DNA of 36,808 bases from Prevotella sp. UBA2739 (GTDB lineage: Bacteria > Bacteroidota > Bacteroidia > Bacteroidales > Bacteroidaceae). The DNA is taken from positions 1 through 36,808 of the forward strand of contig DEJV01000060.1 of assembly GCA_002353525.1 (NCBI GenBank). Reading direction: 5' to 3'. A program made the position numbers and the translations under genes. This document shows, piece after piece, positions 1 through 9,124 of this stretch (the stretch's first letter is position 1; each line of letters begins with the position of its first letter). Below the pieces are notes generated by a model. That model saw only the letters and a program-made list of their open reading frames with translations, had not been told where the DNA came from and searched no databases.

Positions 1-19
1 GTCTATTATTGATTTCCAT
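1..19 (-). other. possible start of a leftward gene cut by the window edge
   Basis: An ATG at 19 reading left stays open for the six codons left in the window (M-E-I-N-N-R). It lies about 100 nt downstream of a TAACTTTG promoter-like element. Six codons say nothing about function, and the start is only a guess. Confidence 0.2.
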
Positions 20-121
20 AAATACCGATTTATTTAGTGCAATCTCATCATTAACGAGAATTCCAAGTTGTTTTAGCAAGGCATGCCGAAAATGTTTTCC
101 ATATTGCCTGCTGTTTTGCTG

Positions 122-129
122 CAAAGTTA
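122..129 (-). promoter_or_regulatory. promoter -7 element (TAACTTTG), leftward
   Basis: The minus strand reads TAACTTTGCA, matching the Bacteroidetes -7 consensus TAnnTTTG. No TTG is found at the usual 19-21 bp upstream distance, so the -33 box is weak or absent. It would drive a gene beyond the left edge. Confidence 0.4.
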
Positions 130-154
130 CAACTTATTCAGCAATTGCAGACCA

Positions 155-186
155 CTCGCCCTCTTAAATAATGTCAAGAGGGCGAG
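155..186 (-). terminator. hairpin after carAB
   Basis: A perfect 11-bp inverted repeat (CTCGCCCTCTT at 155-165, AAGAGGGCGAG at 176-186) with a 10-nt loop lies about 53 nt past the carAB stop. There is no U tract, so it is an imperfect intrinsic terminator, but its position at the end of the pyrG-purF-carAB unit supports that role. Confidence 0.55.
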
Positions 187-238
187 TATAAGAGCTGACA
201 TTGAGTGATGAACCGCAGCAGCGATCCTCCTGTCAGAA

Positions 239-3139
239 TCAGTACGACAGATACAGATAGTTGGTTTGTGCAGGATACTCAGCAGCCAGTGTGTCTATCT
301 GGTTCACTGTGGGCACGATGCCAAGCAGTTTGCGCCATTGGCGTATCTGCAGGCCGGCTTTTTCCATATTCATGGCATGCTCGAGTCCTAACGCACGTGC
401 TATTTGGAAATCGGAGAATCCATAGACTTTTGCCTCGCGCAGCAACGCTGCAAACTCGGGAACCTCAAGATACTCTATGAGTTCGCCAGAATCCATCCAT
501 GTTGCCATTTCTGCAAAGTGACTAAACTGTTGCAACCGTTGGTTGATGTCGATGATGTGGCTTAGCTTTTGCAAGAACCATCGGTCGATCATTGTCAGCT
601 GGTGAATCTGTTCTGCTGAATATCCCATCATCATGGCCTTGGCAATGACGAAGATGCGGTTGTCGGTGGCATGGCGCAGGGCATAGTCGATGTCGCCGAC
701 GCGCAGTTGCTTGTTGTCTACAAACCCATGCATGCCCTGGCCTATCATGCGCAGTCCTTTCTGCAGTGCCTCTTCGAAGGTACGTCCGATGGCCATTACC
801 TCGCCAACGCTCTTCATCGACGATCCCAGCTGGTGGCTGACCCCATGGAATTTAGACAAGTCCCAGCGCGGGATTTTGCACACCACATAGTCAAGGGCAG
901 GCTCAAAGAAAGCACTGGTGGTCTGTGTCACGCTGTTTTTCAGTTCGAAGAGACCGTATCCCAGGCCTAACTTGGCAGCAACGAAAGCCAGTGGATAGCC
1001 TGTGGCTTTTGATGCCAGTGCCGACGATCGGGACAGTCTGGCGTTCACCTCGATGACGCGGTAGTCCTCCGACTGCGGGTCTAGTGCATATTGCACATTG
1101 CACTCGCCGACGATACCCATGTAGCGCACAATTCTGATGGCCAGCGCGCGCAGTTTGTGATACTCAGCGTTGGTGAGCGTCTGACTGGGTGCTACCACTA
1201 TCGACTCACCGGTGTGAATGCCCAGTGGGTCGAAGTTTTCCATATTGCAAACGGTGATGCAGTTGTCGTAACGGTCGCGCACCACTTCATACTCTATCTC
1301 CTTCCAGCCTCGCAGCGATTTCTCAACAAGCACTTGTGGCGAGAACGAGAAGGCCTCTTCGGCCTGTTGCTGCAATTCCTCATCGTTGTCGCAAAAGCCC
1401 GATCCCAGTCCGCCAAGGGCATAAGCAGCACGCAGGATGACCGGATAGCCTAGTTCGTGGGCAGCCTCTCGCACACTGTCGATGTCTGCACATGCATGGC
1501 TCTTGATGGTTTTTACGCCAATTTCGTCAAGGCGGCGCACAAACAAGTCGCGGTCTTCGGTGTCGATAATGGCCTGGATGGGGGTGCCCAGTACCTGCAC
1601 GCCATATCGATCGAACACCCCTTTCCGATATAGTTCTACGCCACAGTTCAATGCTGTCTGTCCGCCAAACGACAAGAGAATGCCATCGGGGCGTTCCTTC
1701 TCAATCAGCCGTTCCACGAAATCGGCTCGCACAGGCTGGAAATACACCTTGTCGGCCACACCCTCGGAGGTCTGGATGGTGGCAATGTTGGGATTGATGA
1801 GTACCGTCTCGATGCCCTCTTCTTTCAATGCTTTCAGAGCCTGCGACCCGCTATAGTCGAATTCGCCTGCCTGTCCGATTTTCAGGGCGCCACTGCCTAG
1901 CAGAAGGACTTTTTTAATTGTCGGATTGTTCGATAGAGATGGCGACTCGGCGACTAGACAAGATGACGAGCTGTTTGATGGAGGTGTCAACTCGCCTGCT
2001 TGTCTGTTTGTCCACTTCTCAACTAAATCAACAAACTCATCGAACAGGAACTCTGTATCCACAGGTCCCGAACAAGCTTCGGGGTGGAATTGTGCCGACA
2101 TCCACGGAAGACTTTTGTGGCGGATACCCTCGTTAGAGCCATCATTCATATTGACGAACAGCGGTTCCCAATCATCGGGCAAGGTGTTGCTGTCGACGGC
2201 ATAACCATGATTCTGCGAGGTAATGAAACACTGGTTGGTGCCCACTCGGCGCACTGGCTGGTTGTGGCTGCGATGTCCGTAATTCAGCTTGTAGGTCTTT
2301 GCCCCAGCGGCCTTTGCCAGCAATTGATTACCCAGACAAATACCCATGCACGGACGTACGACGGGTTGTTGCAGAAACTGCCGGATGTGGTTTGTGGTAA
2401 CCTCGCAACGTTCGGGGTCGCCAGGACCATTGGCAAGAAACAGACCGTCGAAATCAAGGCAGTTGAAGTCGTAGTCCCAAGGCACACGAATCACTTCCAT
2501 GCCTCGCTTCATGAGGCAGCGGATGATATTGTCCTTCACGCCACAATCGACCAGTACCACCCGTTTGCCGGCCCCTTTATTATAGGTGATGACCTCCTTA
2601 CAACTCACTTTTTCCACCCAGTTCACGCTTCCGTAGTCCTGAAGAAAATCACTTTCTTCTTCTTTTGGAGTAGGGTCGGCGATGATGCTTATCCGCCCCC
2701 TCATCACACCATTTTCGCGCAACAGCTTGGTCAGGCGTCGTGTGTCGATGCCCGTCAGGGCTGGTATGTGTTCGCGTTGCAGCCACTGGCCCAGGCTCTC
2801 CACTGCATTCCAATGCGAATAGTATTGGCTATAGTCTGCCACAATGAGAGCCGCCACATGTATGCGCTCGCTCTCGGTGAATGGTGGCAGGTTGCCGTCG
2901 CCTTTTCCCGTTGACGCTCCTTCAGATGATGTATGGGTTGTTGGCGGGACACCGTAGTTTCCTATCAGCGGATAGGTGGCCACCAGAATCTGTCCAGCAT
3001 AGCTGGGGTCTGTCAGACTCTCCGTGTAGCCTGTCATGGCAGTATTGAATACCACCTCACCAACGGTATTTTGCTCATAACCAAACGACATGCCCTCAAA
3101 TTGGCTTCCGTCGTCGAGAATCAGTCTAGCCGGTCTCAT
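239..3139 (-). CDS. carA-carB': CarA fused to the N-terminal half of CarB (carbamoyl-phosphate synthase)
   Basis: This 966-residue protein joins the glutaminase subunit of carbamoyl-phosphate synthase to half of the large subunit. Residues 1-380 are CarA, with the class I amidotransferase nucleophile C268 (GICLG) and H352/E354 (HPE). Residues 381-406 are a Ser/Pro-rich linker. Residues 408-966 match the carboxyphosphate synthetase and oligomerisation domains of CarB (GSGALKIGQAGEFDYSG at the start). The protein stops exactly where the second synthetase half of a normal CarB of about 1070 residues would begin. No second half is found in the 238 bases that follow, which hold a hairpin and a promoter for the next gene. 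CarAB makes carbamoyl phosphate for pyrimidines and arginine. It is last in a pyrG-purF-carAB unit, 47 nt after purF. Domain identity is certain. Whether the truncation is functional, or a separate carB half exists elsewhere, is unknown. Confidence 0.9.
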   Translation of the reverse strand: MRPARLILDDGSQFEGMSFGYEQNTVGEVVFNTAMTGYTESLTDPSYAGQILVATYPLIGNYGVPPTTHTSSEGASTGKGDGNLPPFTESERIHVAALIVADYSQYYSHWNAVESLGQWLQREHIPALTGIDTRRLTKLLRENGVMRGRISIIADPTPKEEESDFLQDYGSVNWVEKVSCKEVITYNKGAGKRVVLVDCGVKDNIIRCLMKRGMEVIRVPWDYDFNCLDFDGLFLANGPGDPERCEVTTNHIRQFLQQPVVRPCMGICLGNQLLAKAAGAKTYKLNYGHRSHNQPVRRVGTNQCFITSQNHGYAVDSNTLPDDWEPLFVNMNDGSNEGIRHKSLPWMSAQFHPEACSGPVDTEFLFDEFVDLVEKWTNRQAGELTPPSNSSSSCLVAESPSLSNNPTIKKVLLLGSGALKIGQAGEFDYSGSQALKALKEEGIETVLINPNIATIQTSEGVADKVYFQPVRADFVERLIEKERPDGILLSFGGQTALNCGVELYRKGVFDRYGVQVLGTPIQAIIDTEDRDLFVRRLDEIGVKTIKSHACADIDSVREAAHELGYPVILRAAYALGGLGSGFCDNDEELQQQAEEAFSFSPQVLVEKSLRGWKEIEYEVVRDRYDNCITVCNMENFDPLGIHTGESIVVAPSQTLTNAEYHKLRALAIRIVRYMGIVGECNVQYALDPQSEDYRVIEVNARLSRSSALASKATGYPLAFVAAKLGLGYGLFELKNSVTQTTSAFFEPALDYVVCKIPRWDLSKFHGVSHQLGSSMKSVGEVMAIGRTFEEALQKGLRMIGQGMHGFVDNKQLRVGDIDYALRHATDNRIFVIAKAMMMGYSAEQIHQLTMIDRWFLQKLSHIIDINQRLQQFSHFAEMATWMDSGELIEYLEVPEFAALLREAKVYGFSDFQIARALGLEHAMNMEKAGLQIRQWRKLLGIVPTVNQIDTLAAEYPAQTNYLYLSY
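1927..2037. repeat. roughly 8-nt periodic low-complexity DNA encoding the CarA-CarB linker
   Basis: The linker codons can be cut into degenerate octamers on the plus strand, for example GCGACTCG, GCGACTAG, ACAAGATG, ACGAGCTG from 1942, and ACTCGCCT, GCTTGTCT, GTTTGTCC, ACTTCTCA from 1990. The two halves look like reverse complements of one theme. This resembles intergenic microrepeat DNA read through in frame. The periodicity is approximate. Confidence 0.4.
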
Positions 3140-3186
3140 GTGTATCTCGTTATTTATTCAAGTTTTTTGCGATAGTTGAGCGTTTA

Positions 3187-4962
3187 TTATAATTGCAGTT
3201 TTAATACTTTCTCCACATAGTTCACAAACGCCTGGTTCACCATTCTGATGCCGCCAGGAGTGGGGTAGTGGCCTGTGAAATACCAGTCGCCAGGATGGTT
3301 GGGGCAGGCAGCATGCAGTCCCTCGATGCTCTGGAAGACAATCTCTACGGGGGTCTTCATCCCTTTCGGTCGAAGCATCTCAGCTATTTTCCGGTTAATT
3401 TCTCCGACGGTGAATGGCTTGTAGATGTGGCGCACGTAGTTGGTCTGTTGTTTTTCGCCGGCTGTACGGCAGGCCTTATAGGTGTCGGCGATGAGTTGCT
3501 GCATGCCTCTTTCCTGAATAAGGGCGATGGCAGCGCGAAAGGCACACAGCTCTTCGAGTCTCGACATGTCGATGCCATAGTAGTCGGGATAGCGTATTTG
3601 TGGTGCACTCGACACCATGACAATCTTCTTTGGATGCAGGCGGTCGAGAATTTGGAAAATGCTCTCGCGCAGCGTTGTACCGCGCACAATGCTGTCGTCG
3701 ATTATCACCAGGTTGTCCTCGTAGGGCACCAGCGAGCCATAGGTGATGTCGTAGACGTGGGCGGCCAGGTCGTTGCGTTCGGCATCCTCGGTGATGAAGG
3801 TGCGCAGTTTGATGTCTTTCCACACCACTTTCTCTATGCGCACCTCGTGGCTGAGCCGTCTCAGTCCGTCGGTCATCCCGTAGAAGGCCACCTCGGCAGT
3901 GTTGGGAATATAAGAGAATACGGTGTGGGCGATGTCTTTGTCGATGGCTTTCATGATAGGCCCTGTCAGTTGTTCGCCCAGCCGTTTCCGTTCCTGATAG
4001 ATGTCACGGTCGGAACCGCGGCTGAAATAAATCCGCTCAAACGAACAGGCGCTGTAGTTCTTTCCCTCAATAATCTGGTCGGTCAGCGTCTCGCCATTCC
4101 TCCTGACCATCAGCGCCTGCCCGGGGCGCAGCTCTTGAATGCTTTCGGCGCAAAGGTCGAAGGTGGTCTGGATGACAGGACGCTCGCTGGCCACGACCAC
4201 CACCTCGCTGTCGGCATAGTAGAATGCCGGTCGTATGCCCCAGGGGTCGCGCATGGCAAACATCTCGCCCGAGCCGGTCAGTCCGCACATCACGTACCCT
4301 CCGTCGAAGTGCGTCATCGTGGTGCGTAGCATATTCTCGGTGCGCACATGGTTGTCGATGTGTTGGGTGATGTCAGTCCCATTCAATCCCATACTTTTTG
4401 CCTCGGCGAATAGTCGTTCCACCTCGCGGTCCAGCCGATGGCCCATCAGTTCTAGCGTGATGTAAGAGTCGCCATAGATGCGTGGCGACTGTCCCTGGCT
4501 GGTGAGAAAACCGAACACTTCGTCAATGTTTGTCATGTTGAAGTTGCCACACAGACAGAGATTCTTGGCCCTCCAGTTGTTGCGTCTGAGGAAGGGGTGC
4601 ACATATTGCAGTCCGCTCTTGCCGGTAGTGGAATAGCGTAGGTGGCCCATATAGAGCTGGGCACTTGCAAAACCATTGCTCGCCTCGCCTGCTGCCGACT
4701 GGCGCGTAGCCGTCTTAAACACCTCGCTGATGGCGTCTTTGCCCTCGGCCCGCTCGCGAAACATATACTCGCTGCCGGCAGGAGCATTCATGTTGACACA
4801 TGCAATGCCAGCCCCTTCCTGTCCGCGGTTGTGCTGTTTCTCCATCATCAGGTAGAGCTTGTTCAGCCCATACTTGCTGGTGCCATATTTGTGCTCATAG
4901 TAGTCGAGGGGTTTCAGCAGGCGTATCAGTGCCACCCCGCACTCATGCTTCAGTTGTTCCAT
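3187..4962 (-). CDS. purF: amidophosphoribosyltransferase
   Basis: PurF catalyses the first committed step of purine synthesis, PRPP plus glutamine to phosphoribosylamine. The 591-residue protein has a short propeptide before C8 (KHECGV), which would become the N-terminal nucleophile of the class II amidotransferase domain after processing. GHLRYSTTG and DPWGIRP are the matching amidotransferase motifs. The PRPP-binding motif VIIDDSIVRGTT lies at about residues 418-429. It belongs to the long form seen in Bacteroidetes. Its start overlaps the 3' end of pyrG by 20 nt, so the two are probably translationally coupled, and carAB follows 47 nt downstream. Confidence 0.95.
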   Translation of the reverse strand: MEQLKHECGVALIRLLKPLDYYEHKYGTSKYGLNKLYLMMEKQHNRGQEGAGIACVNMNAPAGSEYMFRERAEGKDAISEVFKTATRQSAAGEASNGFASAQLYMGHLRYSTTGKSGLQYVHPFLRRNNWRAKNLCLCGNFNMTNIDEVFGFLTSQGQSPRIYGDSYITLELMGHRLDREVERLFAEAKSMGLNGTDITQHIDNHVRTENMLRTTMTHFDGGYVMCGLTGSGEMFAMRDPWGIRPAFYYADSEVVVVASERPVIQTTFDLCAESIQELRPGQALMVRRNGETLTDQIIEGKNYSACSFERIYFSRGSDRDIYQERKRLGEQLTGPIMKAIDKDIAHTVFSYIPNTAEVAFYGMTDGLRRLSHEVRIEKVVWKDIKLRTFITEDAERNDLAAHVYDITYGSLVPYEDNLVIIDDSIVRGTTLRESIFQILDRLHPKKIVMVSSAPQIRYPDYYGIDMSRLEELCAFRAAIALIQERGMQQLIADTYKACRTAGEKQQTNYVRHIYKPFTVGEINRKIAEMLRPKGMKTPVEIVFQSIEGLHAACPNHPGDWYFTGHYPTPGGIRMVNQAFVNYVEKVLKLQL

Positions 4963-6640
4963 CGATGCAAGCTTTTACGAAATCCTTAAACAGTGGGTGT
5001 GGATGCAGCACCGTTGACGAATACTCGGGGTGGAACTGTGTTCCGATATACCATCTCAGTGTGGGTATCTCGACAATCTCCACCAGTCCCGACGACGGGT
5101 TGATGCCCACACACTTCATGCCGTGGCGCTCAAACTCCTCTTGATACTGGTTGTTGAACTCGTAGCGGTGGCGATGGCGTTCTCTGATGAGTGTCTCCTC
5201 GCCGTAGGCCTGCCATGTGCGGCTTCCCTTCACAATCTCGCACTCGTAGGCACCCAGGCGCATGGTGCCGCCCATCTGTGTGATGGTTTTCTGTTCTTCC
5301 ATCAGGTCAATCACATGTGTGGCTGTGGATGGTGTATCAACAGATGTCTGGGGTGTAAACTCGCTACTGTCGGCACGTGCATAGCCCAGCACGTTGCGGG
5401 CAAACTCCACCACCATCATCTGCATGCCCAGGCAGATGCCAAATGTCGGGATGTTGTGTGTGCGGGTGTATTCAGCGGCTATCAGCTTTCCCTCAATGCC
5501 CCGTTGGCCGAATCCCGGACAAATCACGATGCCCGCCATGCCCGATAGTTTCTCTTCCACATTGGCGCGTGTGAGGTGTTCACTATGAATAAAGGTGGAT
5601 ACCACTTTGCGGTCGTGGCACACACCAGCGTGGGCAAGGCTTTCCAAAATACTTTTGTAGGCATCCTGCAGGTCGTATTTGCCTACCAGTGCGATGTTGA
5701 CGGTTTCGGTGGCGTGTTTTCTGCGTTTCAAGAATGCTTTCCATGGTTTCATCTCTTCCAGTTGAATCGTTTTTGTAGTCTCGGCGTTTATCCCCATTTT
5801 TTTCAGACAGATGGCATCCAGGCCCTGCCGTTGCATATTGAGCGGCACCTCGTAGATTGACGGCAGGTCCTGACTTTGAATGACTGCCTCGACATCTACG
5901 TTGCAGAAGTGAGCCACCTTAGCCCGCAACTCGTCGCTCAGTTCATGTTCCGTGCGCAGCACCAGCACCTCTGGCTGTATGCCCAGCCCCTGCAGTTGTT
6001 TCACGCTGGTCTGCGTGGGCTTTGTCTTCAGTTCGCCTGCCGCTGCCAGATAGGGCACATAGGTCAGGTGGACATTCAGTGCCCTTTTCGGTCCCAGTTC
6101 CCATCTCAGCTGGCGGATGGCCTCCAGAAAGGGCTGGCTCTCAATGTCGCCAATGGTGCCGCCAATCTCGGTAATCACGATTTCGGGCCTCTGCCCCTTG
6201 TCGGTGCTGTTCTCCTTCAGCCGGATGCGTCTTTTTATCTCGTCGGTGATGTGCGGAACCACCTGGATGGTCTTGCCTAGATAGTCGCCACGTCGTTCGC
6301 GCTCGATGACGCTCAGGTAGATGCGCCCCGTGGTGACACTGTTGTCGCATGTAGTCTCAATGCCTGTGAACCGCTCGTAGTGTCCCAGGTCCAGATCGGT
6401 CTCCTGTCCGTCGGCTGTCACGTAGCATTCGCCGTGCTCATAGGGGTTAAGTGTTCCCGGGTCAATGTTGATGTAGGGGTCGAACTTCTGGATGGTGACG
6501 TTGAATCCTCTTGCCTGCAGCAGTTTTCCCATCGATGCCGCAATGATGCCTTTTCCCAGCGAAGACGCCACACCGCCCGTCACAAAAATGTATTTCGTTT
6601 CCATCTGAAAAGCGTGTTGGTTCTCTGTTTGATTAGCCAT
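4943..6640 (-). CDS. pyrG: CTP synthase
   Basis: PyrG aminates UTP to CTP using ATP and glutamine. The N-terminal synthetase domain begins METKYIFVTGGVASSLGKG, containing the P-loop. The C-terminal class I amidotransferase domain has FGICLGMQ (nucleophile Cys) and QFHPEYSS (His/Glu). The frame is open to an ATG at 6658, but that codon overlaps the -7 promoter box at 6656-6663. The start is therefore 6640 (565 residues) or 6604 (553 residues, giving METKYIFVTGG, the usual family start). It is first in the pyrG-purF-carAB unit. Confidence 0.95.
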   Translation of the reverse strand: MANQTENQHAFQMETKYIFVTGGVASSLGKGIIAASMGKLLQARGFNVTIQKFDPYINIDPGTLNPYEHGECYVTADGQETDLDLGHYERFTGIETTCDNSVTTGRIYLSVIERERRGDYLGKTIQVVPHITDEIKRRIRLKENSTDKGQRPEIVITEIGGTIGDIESQPFLEAIRQLRWELGPKRALNVHLTYVPYLAAAGELKTKPTQTSVKQLQGLGIQPEVLVLRTEHELSDELRAKVAHFCNVDVEAVIQSQDLPSIYEVPLNMQRQGLDAICLKKMGINAETTKTIQLEEMKPWKAFLKRRKHATETVNIALVGKYDLQDAYKSILESLAHAGVCHDRKVVSTFIHSEHLTRANVEEKLSGMAGIVICPGFGQRGIEGKLIAAEYTRTHNIPTFGICLGMQMMVVEFARNVLGYARADSSEFTPQTSVDTPSTATHVIDLMEEQKTITQMGGTMRLGAYECEIVKGSRTWQAYGEETLIRERHRHRYEFNNQYQEEFERHGMKCVGINPSSGLVEIVEIPTLRWYIGTQFHPEYSSTVLHPHPLFKDFVKACIDGTTEA

Positions 6641-6655
6641 TTGTTTTTTGGTATG

Positions 6656-6686
6656 CAAAAGTAATTCCTTTTGTTTGTTAATGCAA
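6656..6686 (-). promoter_or_regulatory. pyrG operon promoter
   Basis: On the minus strand TTG (6686-6684), a 20-bp spacer and TACTTTTG (6663-6656) match the Bacteroidetes sigma-ABfr consensus. Transcription would start near 6650, which excludes the 6658 start codon of pyrG and leaves a leader of about 10 nt for the 6640 start. Confidence 0.75.
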
Positions 6687-6862
6687 TAATTTCATTTTTT
6701 TGCTGAGTTTGCAAAATTCAAAAGTTTTAAATTGTTATTTGTAAACTGCTTCGTTGTTTTTGTTTGTTATTAAAATTATCCGTTTCTCTTTTAATTTAAA
6801 ACTTGCCTTTATTTTGGTGTTATTTTTATGAAATGTATAAGGGCAGAACCGACAAAATGCTT

Positions 6863-6870
6863 TAACTTTG
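6863..6870 (+). promoter_or_regulatory. dapF promoter -7 element (TAACTTTG)
   Basis: TAACTTTG fits TAnnTTTG and lies 50 nt before the dapF start codon. No TTG is seen 19-21 bp upstream. The surrounding 6659-6920 gap is AT-rich and has no gene. Confidence 0.55.
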
Positions 6871-6920
6871 CACCACAAACAGCACAAAAAGCTAAATCTC
6901 TAAAATATAAGTAACGCAAA

Positions 6921-7772
6921 ATGTCACAAACTATCCGTTTTACCAAAATGCAAGGCGCAGGCAACGACTACATCTACGTCAACACCATGCAGCATGCGCT
7001 CGACAACCCGCGGCAGGTTGCCATCCAGTGGAGCGACCGCCATCGGGGCATCGGTGGCGACGGCCTGGTGCTCATTGGCAAGTCGCCGGTGCCCGAAGCC
7101 GACTACACCATGCGCATTTTCAATGCCGACGGTTCTGAGGCCATGATGTGCGGAAACGCATCGCGTTGCATTGGTAAGTACCTCTACGATAAGCGCATAA
7201 CGCAAGAGCAGCACATACGGCTGCTCACCCTCTCGGGCGTGAAAACCCTCGAGTTGCATGTGCGCGATCAGCAAGTAGATGCCGTAACGGTAGATATGCT
7301 GCAGCCGTCGTTTGAGAATCGTGACTTATTCGGGGGTTCTACAGATGCCCGCGTGTTGACTGAGCTGACCGTTGACGGACAACATTATCACGGCACATTC
7401 GTGTCGATGGGCAATCCGCATTTCGTCGTCTTTGTCAGCGACATCCTGGCCGTCGACGTTGCCCATGCGGGTGCCCGGCTCGAATGTCATGAGTTGTTTC
7501 CCAACCGGTGCAACATCGAGTTTGCGCAAATCATGTCCAATGGCGACATTCGCACACGAGTATGGGAGAGAGGCAGCGGCATCACCATGGCCTGTGGCAC
7601 AGGAGCTTGTGCAACAGCTGTGGCAGCCGCATACAGGAACCTTGCCGGCCGCAAGAGCCGCATTGTGATGGATGGAGGAACGCTCGAGATAGAATGGCGG
7701 CAGACCGATAATCATGTTTACATGACGGGGCCTGCCGCTTTTTCTTTCGAGGGCGAAATTAACCTGCCATAA
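6921..7772 (+). CDS. dapF: diaminopimelate epimerase
   Basis: DapF interconverts LL- and meso-diaminopimelate, the last step before peptidoglycan cross-linker and lysine. The 283-residue protein shows both halves of the epimerase fold with the catalytic cysteine pair in MMCGNASRC and MACGTGACAT, plus KMQGAGNDYIY at the N-terminus. It is followed 73 nt later by dapL, whose product is its substrate, so the pair forms one pathway operon. The intergenic DNA is made of 7-nt periodic CA-starting units. Confidence 0.96.
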   Translation: MSQTIRFTKMQGAGNDYIYVNTMQHALDNPRQVAIQWSDRHRGIGGDGLVLIGKSPVPEADYTMRIFNADGSEAMMCGNASRCIGKYLYDKRITQEQHIRLLTLSGVKTLELHVRDQQVDAVTVDMLQPSFENRDLFGGSTDARVLTELTVDGQHYHGTFVSMGNPHFVVFVSDILAVDVAHAGARLECHELFPNRCNIEFAQIMSNGDIRTRVWERGSGITMACGTGACATAVAAAYRNLAGRKSRIVMDGGTLEIEWRQTDNHVYMTGPAAFSFEGEINLP

Positions 7773-7799
7773 TCCCCCCTCCACAGTCCCCTAAATAGC

Positions 7800-7848
7800 C
7801 ATCTATCACCACCCACCATTCATCATCCAACACCCAACATCCACTATG
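7800..7848. repeat. seven heptanucleotide units ending in the dapL start codon
   Basis: The stretch divides cleanly as CATCTAT, CACCACC, CACCATT, CATCATC, CAACACC, CAACATC, CACTATG. Every unit begins with CA, and the last contains the ATG of dapL. It is the same CA-heptamer family as the coding repeat in ccsBA at 14565-14627 (reverse strand). Confidence 0.6.
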
Positions 7849-9084
7849 GCACTCATCAACGAGCACTATCTGAAACTACAGCGAAGCTACCTCTTTGCCG
7901 ACATTGCAAAGAAGGTGAACATATTCAAGGTTTCCCACCCCAAAGAGCGTCTCATCAGCCTTGGCATTGGCGATGTCACCCTTCCGCTGTGCCCTGCCGT
8001 CATCGATGCTATGCACAAGGCCGTCGACGACATGGCTGTCAAGGAGCATTTCCACGGCTACGGACCCGAGCAGGGCTACCTGTGGCTGCGCGAGGCTATC
8101 GTGAAAAACGATTTCCTTACACGCGGCATTCACATCGACCCCAGCGAGGTGTTTGTCAACGATGGTGCCAAGGGCGACACGGGCAACATTGGCGAACTGG
8201 TGAGATGGGACAATTCGATGGCCGTCACCGACCCCATCTACCCGGTCTATATCGACTCGAATGTGATGAACGGGCGCGCGGGCACCGTCAACGAGCATGG
8301 TGAGTGGAGCAACGTCACCTATATGCCGTGCAATGAGCAGAACGCCTTTGTGCCTCGCATTCCTGACCACCGGGTAGACATGATTTACCTCTGCTATCCC
8401 AACAATCCCACCGGCACGGTCATCACCAAGAGCGAGTTGCGCAAGTGGGTCAACTACGCCATCCGCAACGATGCCGTCATCTTCTACGATGCTGCCTACG
8501 AGGCATATATCCAAGACGACGACATCCCACACTCCATCTACGAAATCAAGGGTGCCCGGAAGGTGGCTATCGAGTTTCACAGCTATTCTAAGACTGCCGG
8601 TTTCACGGGCATACGCTGCGGATATACCATTGTGCCCAAAGAGCTTACTGCCTCGACGCTCGACGGCAGTCGCCGGTTGGCGCTCAACCCCTTGTGGAAC
8701 CGTCATCAGTGCACCAAGTTCAATGGTGTGAGTTATGTCAGCCAGCGGGCCGCTGAGGCCATCTATACCGCCGAGGGAAAGCAGCAAGTGAGAGAGCAGA
8801 TAGCCTACTACATGGGTAATGCCCGTCTGATGCAACAGGCTCTCACTCAGTTGGGCTTCCGTGTCTACGGTGGTGTCAATGCCCCCTATCTGTGGGTGAA
8901 GACGCCCGATGGCTCCACCAGTTGGCGTTTCTTCGAGGAGATGCTCTATGGTGCCCATGTGGTGTGCACGCCCGGTGTGGGATTTGGTCCGAGTGGCGAG
9001 GGGTATGTGCGCCTCACTAGTTTTGGCGATCGCGACGACTGTCTTGAGGCAATGGAGAGAATTGCGCACTGGCTGAAAAAATAA
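7846..9084 (+). CDS. dapL: LL-diaminopimelate aminotransferase
   Basis: DapL converts tetrahydrodipicolinate directly to LL-diaminopimelate, bypassing the succinylase/acetylase routes; this route is known in Bacteroidetes, Chlamydia and plants. The 412-residue protein is a fold-type I PLP enzyme. The Schiff-base lysine is K249 in HSYSKTAGFTGIRCGY, and the substrate/cofactor region DPIYPVYIDSNV and CYPNNPTG are present. It forms an operon with dapF. Downstream lies a 383-bp gap filled by two palindromic arrays. Confidence 0.96.
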   Translation: MALINEHYLKLQRSYLFADIAKKVNIFKVSHPKERLISLGIGDVTLPLCPAVIDAMHKAVDDMAVKEHFHGYGPEQGYLWLREAIVKNDFLTRGIHIDPSEVFVNDGAKGDTGNIGELVRWDNSMAVTDPIYPVYIDSNVMNGRAGTVNEHGEWSNVTYMPCNEQNAFVPRIPDHRVDMIYLCYPNNPTGTVITKSELRKWVNYAIRNDAVIFYDAAYEAYIQDDDIPHSIYEIKGARKVAIEFHSYSKTAGFTGIRCGYTIVPKELTASTLDGSRRLALNPLWNRHQCTKFNGVSYVSQRAAEAIYTAEGKQQVREQIAYYMGNARLMQQALTQLGFRVYGGVNAPYLWVKTPDGSTSWRFFEEMLYGAHVVCTPGVGFGPSGEGYVRLTSFGDRDDCLEAMERIAHWLKK

Positions 9085-9124
9085 TTTCTCTCAAGATTTT
9101 TGTGCTTTCTGATGTCCATTTTCT

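Noticed and set aside
2084..2914. 276-residue plus-strand ORF opposite carAB
   Set aside because: Antisense shadow of a strongly conserved gene; composition reflects the coding strand.
6641..6658. N-terminal extension of PyrG from ATG 6658
   Set aside because: The -7 promoter box overlaps it, so it lies upstream of the predicted transcript.
6659..6920. Riboswitch or small gene in the pyrG-dapF gap
   Set aside because: Only AT-rich sequence and two divergent promoters were found; no conserved structure or ORF.
7876..9069. 397-residue minus-strand ORF opposite dapL
   Set aside because: Shadow of dapL; no family resemblance despite its length.
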